Assembly: GCF_009846885.1 (NCBI RefSeq)
Contig: NZ_WUWM01000002.1
Coordinates: 1 to 64,000, forward strand
Length of the DNA stretch: 64,000 nucleotides
Reading direction: 5' to 3'
Source of the DNA: Paenibacillus puerhi
GTDB lineage: Bacteria; Bacillota; Bacilli; Paenibacillales; NBRC-103111
Part shown: positions 8,360-17,700 of the stretch, one piece after another
How positions within the stretch are numbered: the first letter of the stretch is position 1
How the letters are laid out: each line of letters starts with the position of its first letter
Translations under genes and position numbers: made by a program
The notes under the pieces: generated by a model
The model's input: only the letters and a program-made list of their open reading frames with translations
Databases searched by the model: none
What the model was told of the DNA's origin: nothing

Positions 8360-9979
8360 ATGACTGGCACGGTAAAAATATTCGATACGACGCTCCGCGA
8401 CGGCACACAAGGGGAAGGTGTCAGCTTGTCTGTCGAAGATAAGCTCAAAATCGCCCAAAAACTTGACGCGCTCGGGGTTACTTATATAGAAGGCGGCTGG
8501 CCGGGCAGCAACAACAAGGATATTGAATTTTTCGTCCGGGTCAAAGAGCTGGGACTGAGCCAGGCCAAGATATCGGCCTTCGGCAGCACGCGGCGCAAAG
8601 ACACGCTGGCGTCCCAGGATGCCAACCTGAACCGCATCTTGGAGGTCGGTGTATCGGTGGCATCGATTTTCGGGAAATCGTGGGACTTTCACGTTCATAC
8701 GGCGATTCAGACCACGCTCGAAGAGAACTTGGCGATGATTTACGACTCGGTTCTCTACTTGAAGCAGAACGGCCTGGAAGTGATTTATGATGCGGAGCAT
8801 TTTTTCGACGGTTACAAGAACAACCCCGAATATGCCCTCGCGACGATCCGCAAAGCGGAAGAAGCAGGCGCGGACTGGATCGTGCTGTGCGATACGAATG
8901 GCGGCACGCTGCCTCACGAGGTCAGCGAGATCGTAGGAGCGGTTCGTCAGCATGTGCAGGCGCCGATCGGCATCCATGCCCATAATGACTGCGAGCTGGG
9001 CGTTGCCAACAGCCTGGCTGCCGTTATGGCGGGCGCTACCCAGGTGCAAGGAACCATCAACGGTTACGGCGAGCGCTGCGGCAATGCCAACCTCGTATCC
9101 ATTATCCCGAACCTTCAGCTGAAGCTGAAGTATGACGTGATCAGCGAGGAGCAGATCGCGACACTGACCAGCGTAGCCCGCTTCGTCAGCGAGATCGCGA
9201 ATATGCACATGCCGATCAACCAGCCCTACGTGGGAGCAGCCGCATTCGCCCACAAGGGCGGCATCCACGTATCGGCGATTCTCCGGAACGCCAGCACGTA
9301 CGAGCATCTGAAGCCGGAGCTGGTTGGGAACAAGCAGCGCGTTCTCGTATCGGAGCTCGCCGGCCAGAGCAACCTCGTGTTCAAGGCGCAGGAGCTGGGA
9401 CTGGATTTCGACATCAACAACCAGCAGACGAAGCAGCTGATCGATCGAATCAAGGAGATGGAGCATCACGGCTACCAATTCGAAGGCGCGGATGCTACCC
9501 TAGAGCTTCTGATCCGCAATGCGTACGGCAAGCTGGAGGAGATTTTCACGCTTGAATCGTTCAAAATTATGGTCGCCAAAAACTTGAATCAACCGGTCGT
9601 ATCGGAAGCGATCGTCAAGTTAAAGGTGCATGGCGAGACCTGTTATAACGCAGCCGAGGGCAATGGCCCGGTCAATGCCTTGGACAACGCGCTGCGCAAA
9701 TCGTTAATGGCTTATTATCCCGGGATTCAGCATATCCATCTGACCGACTATAAAGTCCGCGTTCTTGATGAAAAAGACGCTACCGCCGGTAAGGTGCGGG
9801 TATTGATCGAATCGTCCGACTTCCAGAATACATGGAGTACGGTCGGCGTCTCCGAGAATATTATCGAGGCGAGCTGGCAGGCGCTGGCGGACAGCATCCG
9901 ATATGCGCTGCTTAACCAGACCAGATCCGACAGCAAGCCGGAAGGACAAAAGGAACGGCTCGGTCTTGTCAACCATTGA
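8360..9979 (+). CDS. cimA: (R)-citramalate synthase
   Basis: A 539-residue enzyme that condenses acetyl-CoA and pyruvate to citramalate, the threonine-independent entry to isoleucine. The N-terminus reads VKIFDTTLRDGTQGEGVSLS, the HMGL-like TIM-barrel motif with the metal-binding Asp. HAHNDCELGVANS carries the metal-binding His pair, and GYGERCGNAN is the family signature. The C-terminal ~120 residues are the LeuA allosteric domain expected to bind isoleucine. Length fits CimA better than LeuA. The ATG at 8360 was chosen for the AGGAGG at 8348-8353; the frame stays open upstream but lacks a ribosome site. It is monocistronic. No other branched-chain genes are in the window. Confidence 0.92.
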   Translation: MTGTVKIFDTTLRDGTQGEGVSLSVEDKLKIAQKLDALGVTYIEGGWPGSNNKDIEFFVRVKELGLSQAKISAFGSTRRKDTLASQDANLNRILEVGVSVASIFGKSWDFHVHTAIQTTLEENLAMIYDSVLYLKQNGLEVIYDAEHFFDGYKNNPEYALATIRKAEEAGADWIVLCDTNGGTLPHEVSEIVGAVRQHVQAPIGIHAHNDCELGVANSLAAVMAGATQVQGTINGYGERCGNANLVSIIPNLQLKLKYDVISEEQIATLTSVARFVSEIANMHMPINQPYVGAAAFAHKGGIHVSAILRNASTYEHLKPELVGNKQRVLVSELAGQSNLVFKAQELGLDFDINNQQTKQLIDRIKEMEHHGYQFEGADATLELLIRNAYGKLEEIFTLESFKIMVAKNLNQPVVSEAIVKLKVHGETCYNAAEGNGPVNALDNALRKSLMAYYPGIQHIHLTDYKVRVLDEKDATAGKVRVLIESSDFQNTWSTVGVSENIIEASWQALADSIRYALLNQTRSDSKPEGQKERLGLVNH

Positions 9980-9993
9980 TCCTTGTTTCCCCA

Positions 9994-10035
9994 GAGCTGC
10001 AGCTGAGCGCATCAAGCGCCGGCTGCGGCTCTTTG
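9994..10035 (+). terminator. Probable intrinsic terminator after cimA
   Basis: GAGCTGCAGC and GCTGCGGCTC form a 10-bp stem with one mismatch, followed by a short T-rich stretch (TTTGTATT). It starts 15 bases past the cimA stop. The T-run is weak, so confidence is moderate. Confidence 0.55.
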
Positions 10036-10099
10036 TATTCGTTTATGCGGATTCGCCCTCCGGTTCCCTCCCCGGCACAGCTGTCCTTACAGAGACGAT

Positions 10100-10654
10100 C
10101 TATACCGCTGGTTCCGATGCAATGAGCTTCTTTATTTTTTGTTCCAGCGCCTCGGGGGAGAGCACATGAATCGTCTCCACGAGCCTGCCCTGTTTGTCGA
10201 TCAGGAAGCTGGTCGGGACGAAAAGTATGCGAAAATCCTCTGCCGCTTTGCCTGTCGTATCCAGCAATACCGGGAACTCCAGCTTGTATCGGTCCACGAA
10301 TGACTTTACCTCCTTCAACCGGTCTTCTTTGGTTACATTGACGGCATACAGATCGAATTGGCTGCCGTAGCGCTCATAGACCTGCTTCAGCGCGGGGGCC
10401 TCTTCATGGCACGGTCCGCACCAGGACGCCCAGAAGTTCAACAGCATCGGCTTGTCGCGTTCGCCGCCTACCCGGTATTCCTTCCCATCCAAGCCCTTCA
10501 AAGCTTCGACGGGAACCGGAAGCTCCTTCCCAATCACCGGCCTTGCCGAGGCCGTGGCCGTCTCGACCATTCGGTCGGCACGCACCATCTGCCAGATGCC
10601 CGTAAGCACGAGCGCGAGCGCGGCCGCTGCGAACCATGCATTCTTATTTTTCAT
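10100..10654 (-). CDS. Membrane-anchored thiol-disulfide oxidoreductase, TlpA/ResA-like
   Basis: A 184-residue protein with an N-terminal membrane anchor (residues ~6-24) and an extracytoplasmic thioredoxin fold. The active site is NFWASWCGPCHEEAP (WCGPC), and the cis-Pro loop is in FVPTSFLID. This layout matches TlpA/ResA/StoA proteins, which reduce disulfides outside the membrane, for example in apocytochrome c or spore-cortex proteins. No cytochrome c or ccdA gene is nearby, so the substrate is unknown. GAGGAG lies 8 bases before the ATG. It is transcribed divergently from the MFS gene at 10816. Confidence 0.88.
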   Translation of the reverse strand: MKNKNAWFAAAALALVLTGIWQMVRADRMVETATASARPVIGKELPVPVEALKGLDGKEYRVGGERDKPMLLNFWASWCGPCHEEAPALKQVYERYGSQFDLYAVNVTKEDRLKEVKSFVDRYKLEFPVLLDTTGKAAEDFRILFVPTSFLIDKQGRLVETIHVLSPEALEQKIKKLIASEPAV

Positions 10655-10815
10655 CCTATGGGCTCCTCTTCAGCTTGTTCTCTGGCTACCAGTATTCCCA
10701 TCTCTCGCCTGCCCGATTCGAATGGGAAACGTTGTCTGGCCTCTCCCGCATGAGGCGCGAAGCGCCTGGGCACATTAACCTCAACATTTGCGTTGTGGGA
10801 GGTCAGTCGTCAGCC

Positions 10816-12135
10816 ATGGAAAAAACGAAAAAAAAGCTGCTTTCGATTACGTTCGAGAGCGATATAACGGCGGATGAGCAATCCGGCGAGTCAAGCAAAC
10901 CAGATACCGGCAAAGCCAAATCAGAGAAGGCCAGCTCCAAAGGGCTGATCTGGGAGTTTATCGCCATCGCCTCCGTTCCCCTGGTACTTGTACTTGGTAA
11001 CTCTATGCTGGTCCCTATTCTGCCTGATATGCAGGAGAGGCTCGGGATCAGCCAATTTCAAAGCAGTCTGGTGATTACACTGTTTTCCGTCACCGCCGGC
11101 CTTGTTATCCCGATATCGGGTTATTTATCCGACCGTTTCTCGCGCAAAGCCGTGATGATCCCTTCGTTGATTATATATGGCGGGGCAGGCGTCCTGGCAG
11201 GTATGGGGGCTGTTTGGAACTCTTACACCATTATTATCATTGCGAGGGCTATACAAGGCCTGGGAGCCGCAGGCACCGCTCCTATCGCGATGGCGCTGGC
11301 AGGCGACCTTTATAAGGACGGGACGGAAAGCAAAGCGCTCGGGCTCACCGAGGCATCCAACGGCTTCGGGAAAGTAGTAAGTCCGATCTTCGGCTCTCTG
11401 CTTGCCCTCATCGTATGGTATGCGGCTTTCTTCGCTTTCCCGGTATTTTGCCTGCTCTCCCTGCTGGCGGTCATGTTCCTGCTTAAGGAACCCAAGCGAA
11501 CCGAAGCGCCTCCCAAGCTGAAGGATTATATCCGCCAAATAGGCGGCGTATTGAAGAAGAAGGGCCGCTGGCTGATCACCTCTTTCTTCGCAGGCTCGGC
11601 TGCCCTGTTCGTGCTGTTCGGGGTTCTATTTTATTTATCCGACATATTGGAGGTAGCTCCTTACCGGATCGAGGGGGTACGGAAAGGGATGATGTTGGCC
11701 GTTCCGCTGCTGGGATTGGTCGTCACCTCGTACACAACCGGCTCGCTGATTAAGAAAAACGGAACGTTGATGCGCTGGCTGATCAATATAGGACTTGCCG
11801 TCATGACCCTGGCACTCGGCCTATGCATCTTTTTCTATAAGTCCAATTTGTACGTTTTCATCGGTTTGTTGACCTTGAGCAGCATCGGCACGGGGCTCCT
11901 GCTCCCCTGCCTGAATACGATGATCACAGGGTCGGTGGAGCGGGAACAGCGAGGCATGATTACTTCCATCTACAGCAGCTTGAGATTTCTCGGCGTAGCC
12001 TTCGGCCCTCCCCTGTTCGGCTGGATGATGGACAAGTCTCATCAGCTCGTTTTTATTACCGTCGCTTCGTTGACAGCCCTGACCCTCGCATGCGTCTTTT
12101 TTCTGGTAAAGCCTCAAGGATCCTTGGGGGGGTAG
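10816..12135 (+). CDS. MFS transporter (drug/metabolite exporter type)
   Basis: A 439-residue major facilitator. An unusual ~45-residue charged, Lys/Ser-rich cytoplasmic N-terminus precedes the first helix. The loop 2-3 motif reads GYLSDRFSRKAVM (G-x-L-x-D-R-x-G-R-K type). PISGYLSDRF and RAIQGLGAAGTAP fit the DHA1 drug:H+ antiporter group. The ATG at 10816 was chosen because GGGAGGT lies upstream (spacing about 12), although the frame is open for 60 more codons. Substrate cannot be told from sequence; Bacillus relatives include siderophore and drug exporters. Confidence 0.85.
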   Translation: MEKTKKKLLSITFESDITADEQSGESSKPDTGKAKSEKASSKGLIWEFIAIASVPLVLVLGNSMLVPILPDMQERLGISQFQSSLVITLFSVTAGLVIPISGYLSDRFSRKAVMIPSLIIYGGAGVLAGMGAVWNSYTIIIIARAIQGLGAAGTAPIAMALAGDLYKDGTESKALGLTEASNGFGKVVSPIFGSLLALIVWYAAFFAFPVFCLLSLLAVMFLLKEPKRTEAPPKLKDYIRQIGGVLKKKGRWLITSFFAGSAALFVLFGVLFYLSDILEVAPYRIEGVRKGMMLAVPLLGLVVTSYTTGSLIKKNGTLMRWLINIGLAVMTLALGLCIFFYKSNLYVFIGLLTLSSIGTGLLLPCLNTMITGSVEREQRGMITSIYSSLRFLGVAFGPPLFGWMMDKSHQLVFITVASLTALTLACVFFLVKPQGSLGG

Positions 12136-12202
12136 GCAAGCTGAGGGAACCCTTGTATACTGGGGCATAATCTTATCCAGAATCATACGAGGGCAACAAC
12201 CA

Positions 12203-12661
12203 ATGACGAAAACAAACAGCATATCTATTCAACGGGCCGCCCTCCAGGCCCTTTTGGATCATTGCAACAGTTCCCTTCCCTATGAAGGCTGCGGCTTGTT
12301 ATTCGGCTATGTCACGGATAGGCCTCAAATCACAAGCTTCGTTCCGGTCGACAATGTTGCCTCTGAACCCCGGCACGCCTTTCGGATGAGCCCGCAGCAG
12401 TTGATTAGCGCCTTGTATAACCAGCCGCCCGGTAACGGGACTTTACTGGGCGTCGCCCATTCCCATCCCGCCGGTCCGGCGGTTCCTTCAGCGGACGATC
12501 TCGAATCTCATTGGCATACGCTGCCAAGCCATTGGATCGTATCGTTCCCATGTCTCGATAGCGATGGACTATCCGGGCCTTCTTACCACGCCTACCGGTA
12601 TGAAGCCCTAGGCGGGAAGAGACCTTCTGCCGTACCGCTGGTTATACGCGTTATCCCCTAG
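12203..12661 (+). CDS. JAMM/MPN-type metallopeptidase (M67 family)
   Basis: A 152-residue protein with a complete JAMM zinc motif. The Glu is in EGCGLLFG, the two His and the Asp in HSHPAGPAVPSADD (HxHP-x7-SxxD). Bacterial stand-alone JAMM proteins cleave C-terminal extensions, for example from ubiquitin-like sulfur carriers such as ThiS/CysO. No such carrier gene is adjacent here, so the substrate is open. GAGGG lies 9 bases before the ATG. It is convergent with the exonuclease gene at 12707. Confidence 0.85.
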   Translation: MTKTNSISIQRAALQALLDHCNSSLPYEGCGLLFGYVTDRPQITSFVPVDNVASEPRHAFRMSPQQLISALYNQPPGNGTLLGVAHSHPAGPAVPSADDLESHWHTLPSHWIVSFPCLDSDGLSGPSYHAYRYEALGGKRPSAVPLVIRVIP

Positions 12662-12706
12662 CAGAGCCAAGTCCCCCGGACGTCGTGTCACGGTATTCGA
12701 AGAGAT

Positions 12707-13441
12707 CTAATGACGGCTGAGCTGCGTGTACAGATCCCCGAGCGTCTGAACATCGCGGCTGCTCGCTTCGTCAAGCAGCTTAATCCATAGCTCCGCGGTC
12801 ATTCTGGCGTCTTCCAATGCATGATGCCTGCAAGTGACCTCCACGCCGTATCTATCCAATAGCGTATCCAGATCGTAGGCTTTCAGCTGCGGATTCAGCC
12901 ATTTGGCCACCATCATCGAGTCCAGCACCCGATGGGTCAGGTTCACCCTTGACGTTCGCCACAGCGCCGCATTTAGAAAATGCTTATCATGTCCGCTCCC
13001 ATGGGCAATCAGCACCTTATGCTGGACGAATTCCAGAAAGCCGCGCAGCGCCTCCACAAGCTCCGGTGCTTCGGACGCTTCTTGGCTGCTGATCCCTGTC
13101 AGCTCTTCAATGTCAGGCGGAATGTCTCGTTGCGGATTGACAAGACTGTAATAAGTGAAGTCAGCCGCTACCTCCGAGCCTGTAACGGACACGGCCCCGA
13201 TGGAAATAATGGCATCTCCGTTATAGGGCGAGAAACCGGTCGTTTCCAGATCGAAGACGACGGCTTCTACGGATTGAAGCGGGATTTCAAACAAGGATCG
13301 TTTGCGCTGCTCTTTCATAACCGATCGGATAAAGGCCATATGCTGGGCGCTCTGCATGTCAAACATCGAGGTGATTGCAGGGGTCAGCCCTCCCATTTTA
13401 TACAGGCTCCACAACCTTCCGGCAGGTCTCATATCCTTCAT
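12707..13441 (-). CDS. DnaQ-family 3'-5' exonuclease (DEDDh)
   Basis: A 244-residue exonuclease. The DEDDh residues are visible: VVFDLETTGF (Asp, Glu), AHGSGHDKHFL (Asp) and HHALEDARMT (His, Asp). A ~65-residue N-terminal region precedes the nuclease fold. The family removes nucleotides from 3' ends of DNA or RNA. The start is the ATG at 13441, which overlaps the stop of the upstream DUF294 gene as ATGA, indicating translational coupling. Pairing of a DUF294 nucleotidyltransferase with a DnaQ-like exonuclease is seen in other bacteria, often as neighbours, but the joint function is not settled. Confidence 0.88.
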   Translation of the reverse strand: MKDMRPAGRLWSLYKMGGLTPAITSMFDMQSAQHMAFIRSVMKEQRKRSLFEIPLQSVEAVVFDLETTGFSPYNGDAIISIGAVSVTGSEVAADFTYYSLVNPQRDIPPDIEELTGISSQEASEAPELVEALRGFLEFVQHKVLIAHGSGHDKHFLNAALWRTSRVNLTHRVLDSMMVAKWLNPQLKAYDLDTLLDRYGVEVTCRHHALEDARMTAELWIKLLDEASSRDVQTLGDLYTQLSRH

Positions 13442-14544
13442 TCGAGCCCACTCTGCCTTTTGCCATTCTCCAGTTCGCGCTCGTGAAGGATCGTTTTCTT
13501 CACAAACTTCTGCAGCTCGCCGGCAACGCGAAGACAATGCTTCAGCTCCTTCGTGCGGCTGGGGGTAAGCAGATCCGGCGTTAGTATGCCGCGTGACGAG
13601 TACCTTCCATCCTGCAGCTGAAAAGACGTCGTCGAGCGCAGCTTCAGCACGATAGCGAGCGCGTCAAGCCAATCCTGTCCGATCTCACCCTGCACATGTC
13701 CGCCTGCGATAAGCAGCCGAATTCTTTCTTCCGTAGAAGTCACGCTTATCCCGGCCTCCAGCGCGAGCAGACGGATTCCGTTTACGATCGGAATATAGGC
13801 GCCGTATTTGACATCGACTCCTCCTGCATCCTCTCCGTAGCGCTCCTTGATCAGCTGTCCGAAAATACCGATAGACACCTTATGGCGCAAAGTATTACGC
13901 TGTATATGGGCGTACATGGCCGGATGCTCTTGGATAAATCCAACTAAACGCTCCAAGAGCCGGTCCCCCAGATGGCGAGCTCCGTGCAGCACACGAAGAT
14001 CCGCTGCGATGAGTAAATAACGTACATGCTCCCAATCCGGATCGGCCAACCAGTTGTCCAGCATCCGACGGTAGCCGGAAAAGGGCTGTCTCCACCTCGG
14101 ACTCGTACACAGGACTCCCCCGCTGCAGGGGGGATAGCCCACAGCCTCCAGATTCGCCGAAATACGTCCAGCTAGCGCCTCGAAGAAGGATCTCGCCCGT
14201 CCCCGAAGCTCTTCGTCCTGCGTATCCTCATACAGGATTCCATTGTCCTGGTCACTCCACAACGTTTGCTCCCTTCGGCCGCCGCTGCCAAACAGTAGGA
14301 AGGCGTACGGAAGAGGAACAGGCTCGTCCAGCTCCGCACACAGCCCATGTTCGGTCATAGCCAGGACTCTGCCGATCACCAGGTCGTGGAATCGATTGAC
14401 CTCCTCATTCCATGTTAGAGGAGACTCCATGGAGAGATGTCCGAGAAATGTGTCATGGGCACGGTGGCGCAGCTCCCGGAGCTCCAGGAAATTCCGGGCC
14501 TCTGACGCTTCTTGATACAGGCTGATCCATGCTGGATGTTTCAT
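13438..14544 (-). CDS. DUF294 putative nucleotidyltransferase
   Basis: A 368-residue protein. The central nucleotidyltransferase-like motif is LLFGSGGRREQTLWSDQDNG (Gly-Ser plus DxD-type acidic residues), as in GlnD-like enzymes and DUF294. The C-terminal half matches the all-helical DUF294_C/KNTase-like region (RHKVSIGIFGQL, DVKYGAYIPIVNGIRLLAL). Related proteins often carry CBS or cyclic-nucleotide-binding domains; this one lacks them. The ATG at 14544 was chosen because GGAGGGGG lies 8 bases upstream. Target of nucleotidylation unknown. Confidence 0.85.
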   Translation of the reverse strand: MKHPAWISLYQEASEARNFLELRELRHRAHDTFLGHLSMESPLTWNEEVNRFHDLVIGRVLAMTEHGLCAELDEPVPLPYAFLLFGSGGRREQTLWSDQDNGILYEDTQDEELRGRARSFFEALAGRISANLEAVGYPPCSGGVLCTSPRWRQPFSGYRRMLDNWLADPDWEHVRYLLIAADLRVLHGARHLGDRLLERLVGFIQEHPAMYAHIQRNTLRHKVSIGIFGQLIKERYGEDAGGVDVKYGAYIPIVNGIRLLALEAGISVTSTEERIRLLIAGGHVQGEIGQDWLDALAIVLKLRSTTSFQLQDGRYSSRGILTPDLLTPSRTKELKHCLRVAGELQKFVKKTILHERELENGKRQSGLE

Positions 14545-14781
14545 CCTTATAGCCCCCTCCAACTAGCTTCCGTTATGTAGCAGCGTTAACCTTCCTGATC
14601 ATTTTTAGTGACTTTAAATGACGTGACGTGATATGATTATTGTCATTATATGCACATCAAAGTAGGTGCGCAACAATTTCTTATTGATTTCAAGAAAATA
14701 ACGACAACTATTCTGACATATTATCTTCTTTACCCGGATAAACACATGAATTCCTTTCTTTCTTTCCAGCAAGCATAACGT

Positions 14782-14810
14782 TTGACTGTACGGTTTGGAA
14801 TGAGTATCAT
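14782..14810 (+). promoter_or_regulatory. Promoter of the MerR-type regulator
   Basis: TTGACT (14782-14787), 17-base spacer, TATCAT (14805-14810). The -10 is 31 bases before the predicted start, a standard sigma-A arrangement. The gap 14545-14781 between the divergent genes holds nothing else I can identify. Confidence 0.6.
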
Positions 14811-14841
14811 TATAGAAAAAGAGGTGAGCGAACATGGGGAT

Positions 14842-15273
14842 ATGAAGCTTTATAAAATCGGCGAGCTGGCCCGCATCTCGGAGGTCAGTCTGAGGACCAT
14901 CGATTACTATACCAAGCTTGGACTCATTCAGCCCGAGGCCAGGTCCGATACGAACTACCGATTGTATAGCGATGAAACCTTGATGAGGCTCAAACGTATT
15001 GAATCGTTAAAGCGTGAGAAATATAGCTTGGAGGAGATCAAGGCGGATCTCTCCCTATGGAACAAGGTAAGCCGCGATGAGCTGGTGACGGATAAGCTGA
15101 CATCTTTGCAGCTCAAGCTGATGCAGCTGGAGAAAGAAGTTCGGGAAGTTGGCCCTCTTGTCGAGAAGCTCAAGCCCAAGCAGCTTAAGAACCTGCATCA
15201 GAAGCTGACGCCTTCTGCAGCGGCCTGCATCGAAGCTCTCCTTCTTTTGATGGGAAAAGGCCCTCTATCTTAG
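14842..15273 (+). CDS. MerR-family transcriptional regulator
   Basis: A 143-residue regulator. The winged helix-turn-helix occupies residues 1-70 (LYKIGELARISEVSLRTIDY, then TDTNYRLYS-like wing), followed by a long dimerisation coiled coil (about 75-120) and a short tail. No conserved Cys cluster for metals is present, so the effector is not a thiolate-bound metal in the usual way. The start is uncertain: an in-frame GTG six codons upstream (14824) is possible; ATG at 14842 opens directly at the HTH. It may control yugP, 42 bases downstream on the same strand. Confidence 0.82.
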   Translation: MKLYKIGELARISEVSLRTIDYYTKLGLIQPEARSDTNYRLYSDETLMRLKRIESLKREKYSLEEIKADLSLWNKVSRDELVTDKLTSLQLKLMQLEKEVREVGPLVEKLKPKQLKNLHQKLTPSAAACIEALLLLMGKGPLS

Positions 15274-15315
15274 ACTATTTTTTCACCCCACTACACATAC
15301 GGAGGGAATGGAATT

Positions 15316-16002
15316 ATGTTTTTTCACCCGATGGATTTTTTAATCTTCATTGCATTCGGCCTTTCCATTTGGGCCCAATTCCGGGTTAAGGGCACCTTTA
15401 ACAAGTGGTCAGACGTTCCTGTCCACTCCGGGATGACCGGGTACGAAGCCGCAAGACGTATGCTCGATGCCAACGGCCTGCACGATGTACCTGTCGAGCC
15501 TGTCCCAGGAGCGCTGACAGACCATTACGACCCTATCGCCCGTGCCGTCAGACTATCCGAGCCGGTCTACTACGAACACTCGATATCGGCTGTTTCAGTA
15601 GCCTGCCATGAAGTTGGCCACGCTATCCAGCATAAGGTTCACTATCCGATGCTCGTTATGCGCCACCGCATGTTCCCCGTTGTGAATCTGACCTCCGGGG
15701 TCGCGCCCTTCATGATACTGGCGGGTTTATTTTTCCAGCAATTTAATTTCCTTCTCGGTCTTGGGATTGTTTTCTTCTCTGCAGCGGTAGCCTTCCAACT
15801 GGTCACCCTGCCCGTCGAGTTCAACGCGAGCAACCGGGCGCGCGATCTGATGGTCGCCGAGGGCTTTATCACCAACGACGAAGAACGCGGCGTCGCCAAG
15901 GTTCTGAATGCTGCCGCCCTTACTTATGTAGCGGCTGCCCTGATTTCCTTGCTTGAGCTGCTCAAGTACATCATGATCTTCAACAGCCGCAATAACGATT
16001 GA
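15316..16002 (+). CDS. yugP: YugP-family membrane zinc metallopeptidase
   Basis: A 228-residue membrane protein. Residues 1-20 form a membrane helix. The zinc site is CHEVGHAIQH (HExxH) at about residue 96, with two membrane helices after it and the third ligand probably the Glu in LPVEFNASNRA. This is the signature of the YugP/DUF2342-like zinc protease family, of unknown substrate. The ribosome site GGAGGG lies upstream. It follows the MerR gene closely and ends at a strong terminator at 16023-16062. Confidence 0.9.
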   Translation: MFFHPMDFLIFIAFGLSIWAQFRVKGTFNKWSDVPVHSGMTGYEAARRMLDANGLHDVPVEPVPGALTDHYDPIARAVRLSEPVYYEHSISAVSVACHEVGHAIQHKVHYPMLVMRHRMFPVVNLTSGVAPFMILAGLFFQQFNFLLGLGIVFFSAAVAFQLVTLPVEFNASNRARDLMVAEGFITNDEERGVAKVLNAAALTYVAAALISLLELLKYIMIFNSRNND

Positions 16003-16022
16003 CGATTGATCCCAGCACAAGT

Positions 16023-16062
16023 AAGCCGCCAGCCCTGCAAGAGCAGGAAGCTGGCGGCTTTT
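16023..16062 (+). terminator. Intrinsic terminator of yugP
   Basis: AAGCCGCCAGC and GCTGGCGGCTT form an 11-bp perfect stem, followed by TT and A-rich sequence. It starts 21 bases past the yugP stop. Confidence 0.8.
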
Positions 16063-16092
16063 ATCATAAAGGCCGGACTAGCAGCAGCGGAC

Positions 16093-16992
16093 TTACTTCA
16101 CATCCCGGTTGTGGAAGAAATCGAGCAGAAATTTGCGGAAGCCCTCGGCGACAAGCGGCAGCTTCTCTCCGGAACGCTGGATAAGTCCCACACTGCGAGT
16201 CACCCTCGGTTCCGTCACCTTGACCTTGGCCGGTTGAAGCTGGCTGATCTCCGTAAGCGCCATCTCCGGGAGCATACTGACTCCCATTCCCGCTGCAACA
16301 AGTCCCCTGATCGTATCGGTTTCTTCCCCCTCAAAGCCGATATTCGGATTAAAGCCGGCCTTAGCGCAAGCCTCAAGCACGATGTTTCTAAGGGAGTATT
16401 CCTCGCTGAACATTACGAACGACTCGTTTTTCAACTGCTCCAGACGGATCACTTCCATCTCCGCAAACACATGCCCTTGGGGCACGATGGCATAAAGCTC
16501 CTCCAAGAGCAGCAGCTCTCCGCTGACATGGGCATGCTTCTCCGGGAAGGGCGAAATAAACGACAAATCGATCTCGCCTTTCATCACGTCGCGGATCAGG
16601 CTGTTGTAAGTCCCCTGGCGCAAGCGGAACTTGACCTTCGGGTGCGATTCGCGGAACCGGGCCACTACCGTAGGCAGCAAATAGATGCCAAGACTATGCG
16701 GAAAGCCGATTCGTATCTCTCCCTGCTCAGGGTCCATGAACTCATGCACCTCGCTTACCACACGCTCCAGATCGGTCAGGATGCCCTCTACTCTGCCCAG
16801 AAAGAGCTTGCCTACAGGAGTCAACTGAAGATTCCGTCCCTTCTGCACGAACAATAGAACGCCCAGCTCCTGCTCCAGTTGATGAATCTGCCGGCTGACC
16901 GCCGACTGCGCCACATGCAATTCCTCCGCCGCTTGGGTCACATGCTGCTTGCGGGCTACTTTGACAAAATATTGCAATTGTCTCAATTCCAC
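16093..16992 (-). CDS. LysR-family transcriptional regulator, divergent from tpx
   Basis: A 299-residue LysR regulator. The N-terminal winged HTH is [20 protein letters not shown] with [19 protein letters not shown]. The C-terminal two-lobed effector domain spans about 90-295 ([21 protein letters not shown]). It uses a GTG start at 16992, with GGAGG 11 bases upstream. Similarity in the HTH is closest to the GltC-like group. Divergent placement from thiol peroxidase, with a shared 128-bp gap, suggests it may regulate tpx and itself; this is inference from position. Confidence 0.88.
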   Translation of the reverse strand: MELRQLQYFVKVARKQHVTQAAEELHVAQSAVSRQIHQLEQELGVLLFVQKGRNLQLTPVGKLFLGRVEGILTDLERVVSEVHEFMDPEQGEIRIGFPHSLGIYLLPTVVARFRESHPKVKFRLRQGTYNSLIRDVMKGEIDLSFISPFPEKHAHVSGELLLLEELYAIVPQGHVFAEMEVIRLEQLKNESFVMFSEEYSLRNIVLEACAKAGFNPNIGFEGEETDTIRGLVAAGMGVSMLPEMALTEISQLQPAKVKVTEPRVTRSVGLIQRSGEKLPLVAEGFRKFLLDFFHNRDVK

Positions 16993-17034
16993 CGAACATC
17001 CTGCCTCCTGTACTTCCGTACCCCATACTCTATA

Positions 17035-17065
17035 TTGGACAAGGTCTCCCTTTAAAGCTTATAAT
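17035..17065 (+). promoter_or_regulatory. Probable promoter of tpx
   Basis: TTGGAC (17035-17040), 19-base spacer, TATAAT (17060-17065), ending 55 bases before the tpx start. The long spacer suggests activator dependence, which would suit the divergent LysR gene. Confidence 0.5.
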
Positions 17066-17120
17066 AATACTCGGTGAAATACCAATCATTCTCAAGACGC
17101 TAAAGGAGGCCCATGTACAC

Positions 17121-17624
17121 ATGGCACAAGCTACCCTGAAAGGCAACCCGATCACGCTTGTTGGCACGACGCTGCAAGTCGGCGACAAGGCACCTGACTT
17201 CACGGTGAACAAGAACCTTCTCGAAACCGCATCTCTTTCCGATTACGCGGGAAAAGTGAAGCTTATCAGTGTAGTGCCTTCTTTGGATACTGGCGTTTGC
17301 GATGCGCAAACTCGCCGTTTCAATGAAGAAGCCGCCAAACTCGGCGACAATGTCGTCATCCTGACGATCAGTAACGATCTGCCTTTCGCCCAATCCCGTT
17401 GGTGCGGCAGCGCAGGCATCGACAAAGTCATCACGCTGTCCGATTACAAGAACCACTCGTTCGGCAAAAACTACGGCGTTCTGATTCAGGAGCTTCACCT
17501 GCTGATGCGCTCCATCTTCGTCATCGACGCTAACGATACGATCCAATACGTTGAATACCTCAGCGAAATGACCGATCACCCGAACTATGAAGCAGCCGTT
17601 GACGCGGTTAAGAAACTCGTTTAA
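17121..17624 (+). CDS. tpx: Thiol peroxidase (Tpx-type peroxiredoxin)
   Basis: A 167-residue 2-Cys peroxiredoxin. The peroxidatic Cys lies in [15 protein letters not shown] (about residue 60) and the resolving Cys in [12 protein letters not shown] (about 95), both diagnostic of Tpx. It reduces hydrogen and alkyl peroxides in the cytoplasm using thioredoxin. AAAGGAGG lies 11 bases upstream of the ATG. It is monocistronic and ends at a bidirectional terminator. Confidence 0.96.
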   Translation: MAQATLKGNPITLVGTTLQVGDKAPDFTVNKNLLETASLSDYAGKVKLISVVPSLDTGVCDAQTRRFNEEAAKLGDNVVILTISNDLPFAQSRWCGSAGIDKVITLSDYKNHSFGKNYGVLIQELHLLMRSIFVIDANDTIQYVEYLSEMTDHPNYEAAVDAVKKLV

Positions 17625-17637
17625 TCCGTAAAAAATA

Positions 17638-17669
17638 AAAACAGCGTGGATCTCCACGCTGTTTTTATT
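17638..17669. terminator. Bidirectional terminator between tpx and the DUF1499-like gene
   Basis: AACAGCGTGGA / TCCACGCTGTT is an 11-bp perfect inverted repeat with a T-run on both strands (TTTTTATTT on plus, TTTTTATTTTTT on minus). It serves the convergent genes on either side. Confidence 0.9.
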
Positions 17670-17700
17670 TCGTATATCTTACAAGCGCAGCCGTTCAAGA

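Noticed and set aside
14614-14835. A 73-codon minus-strand frame between DUF294 and MerR genes
   Set aside because: It covers the MerR promoter, is rich in Ile/Phe/Lys by base composition, and has no ribosome site.
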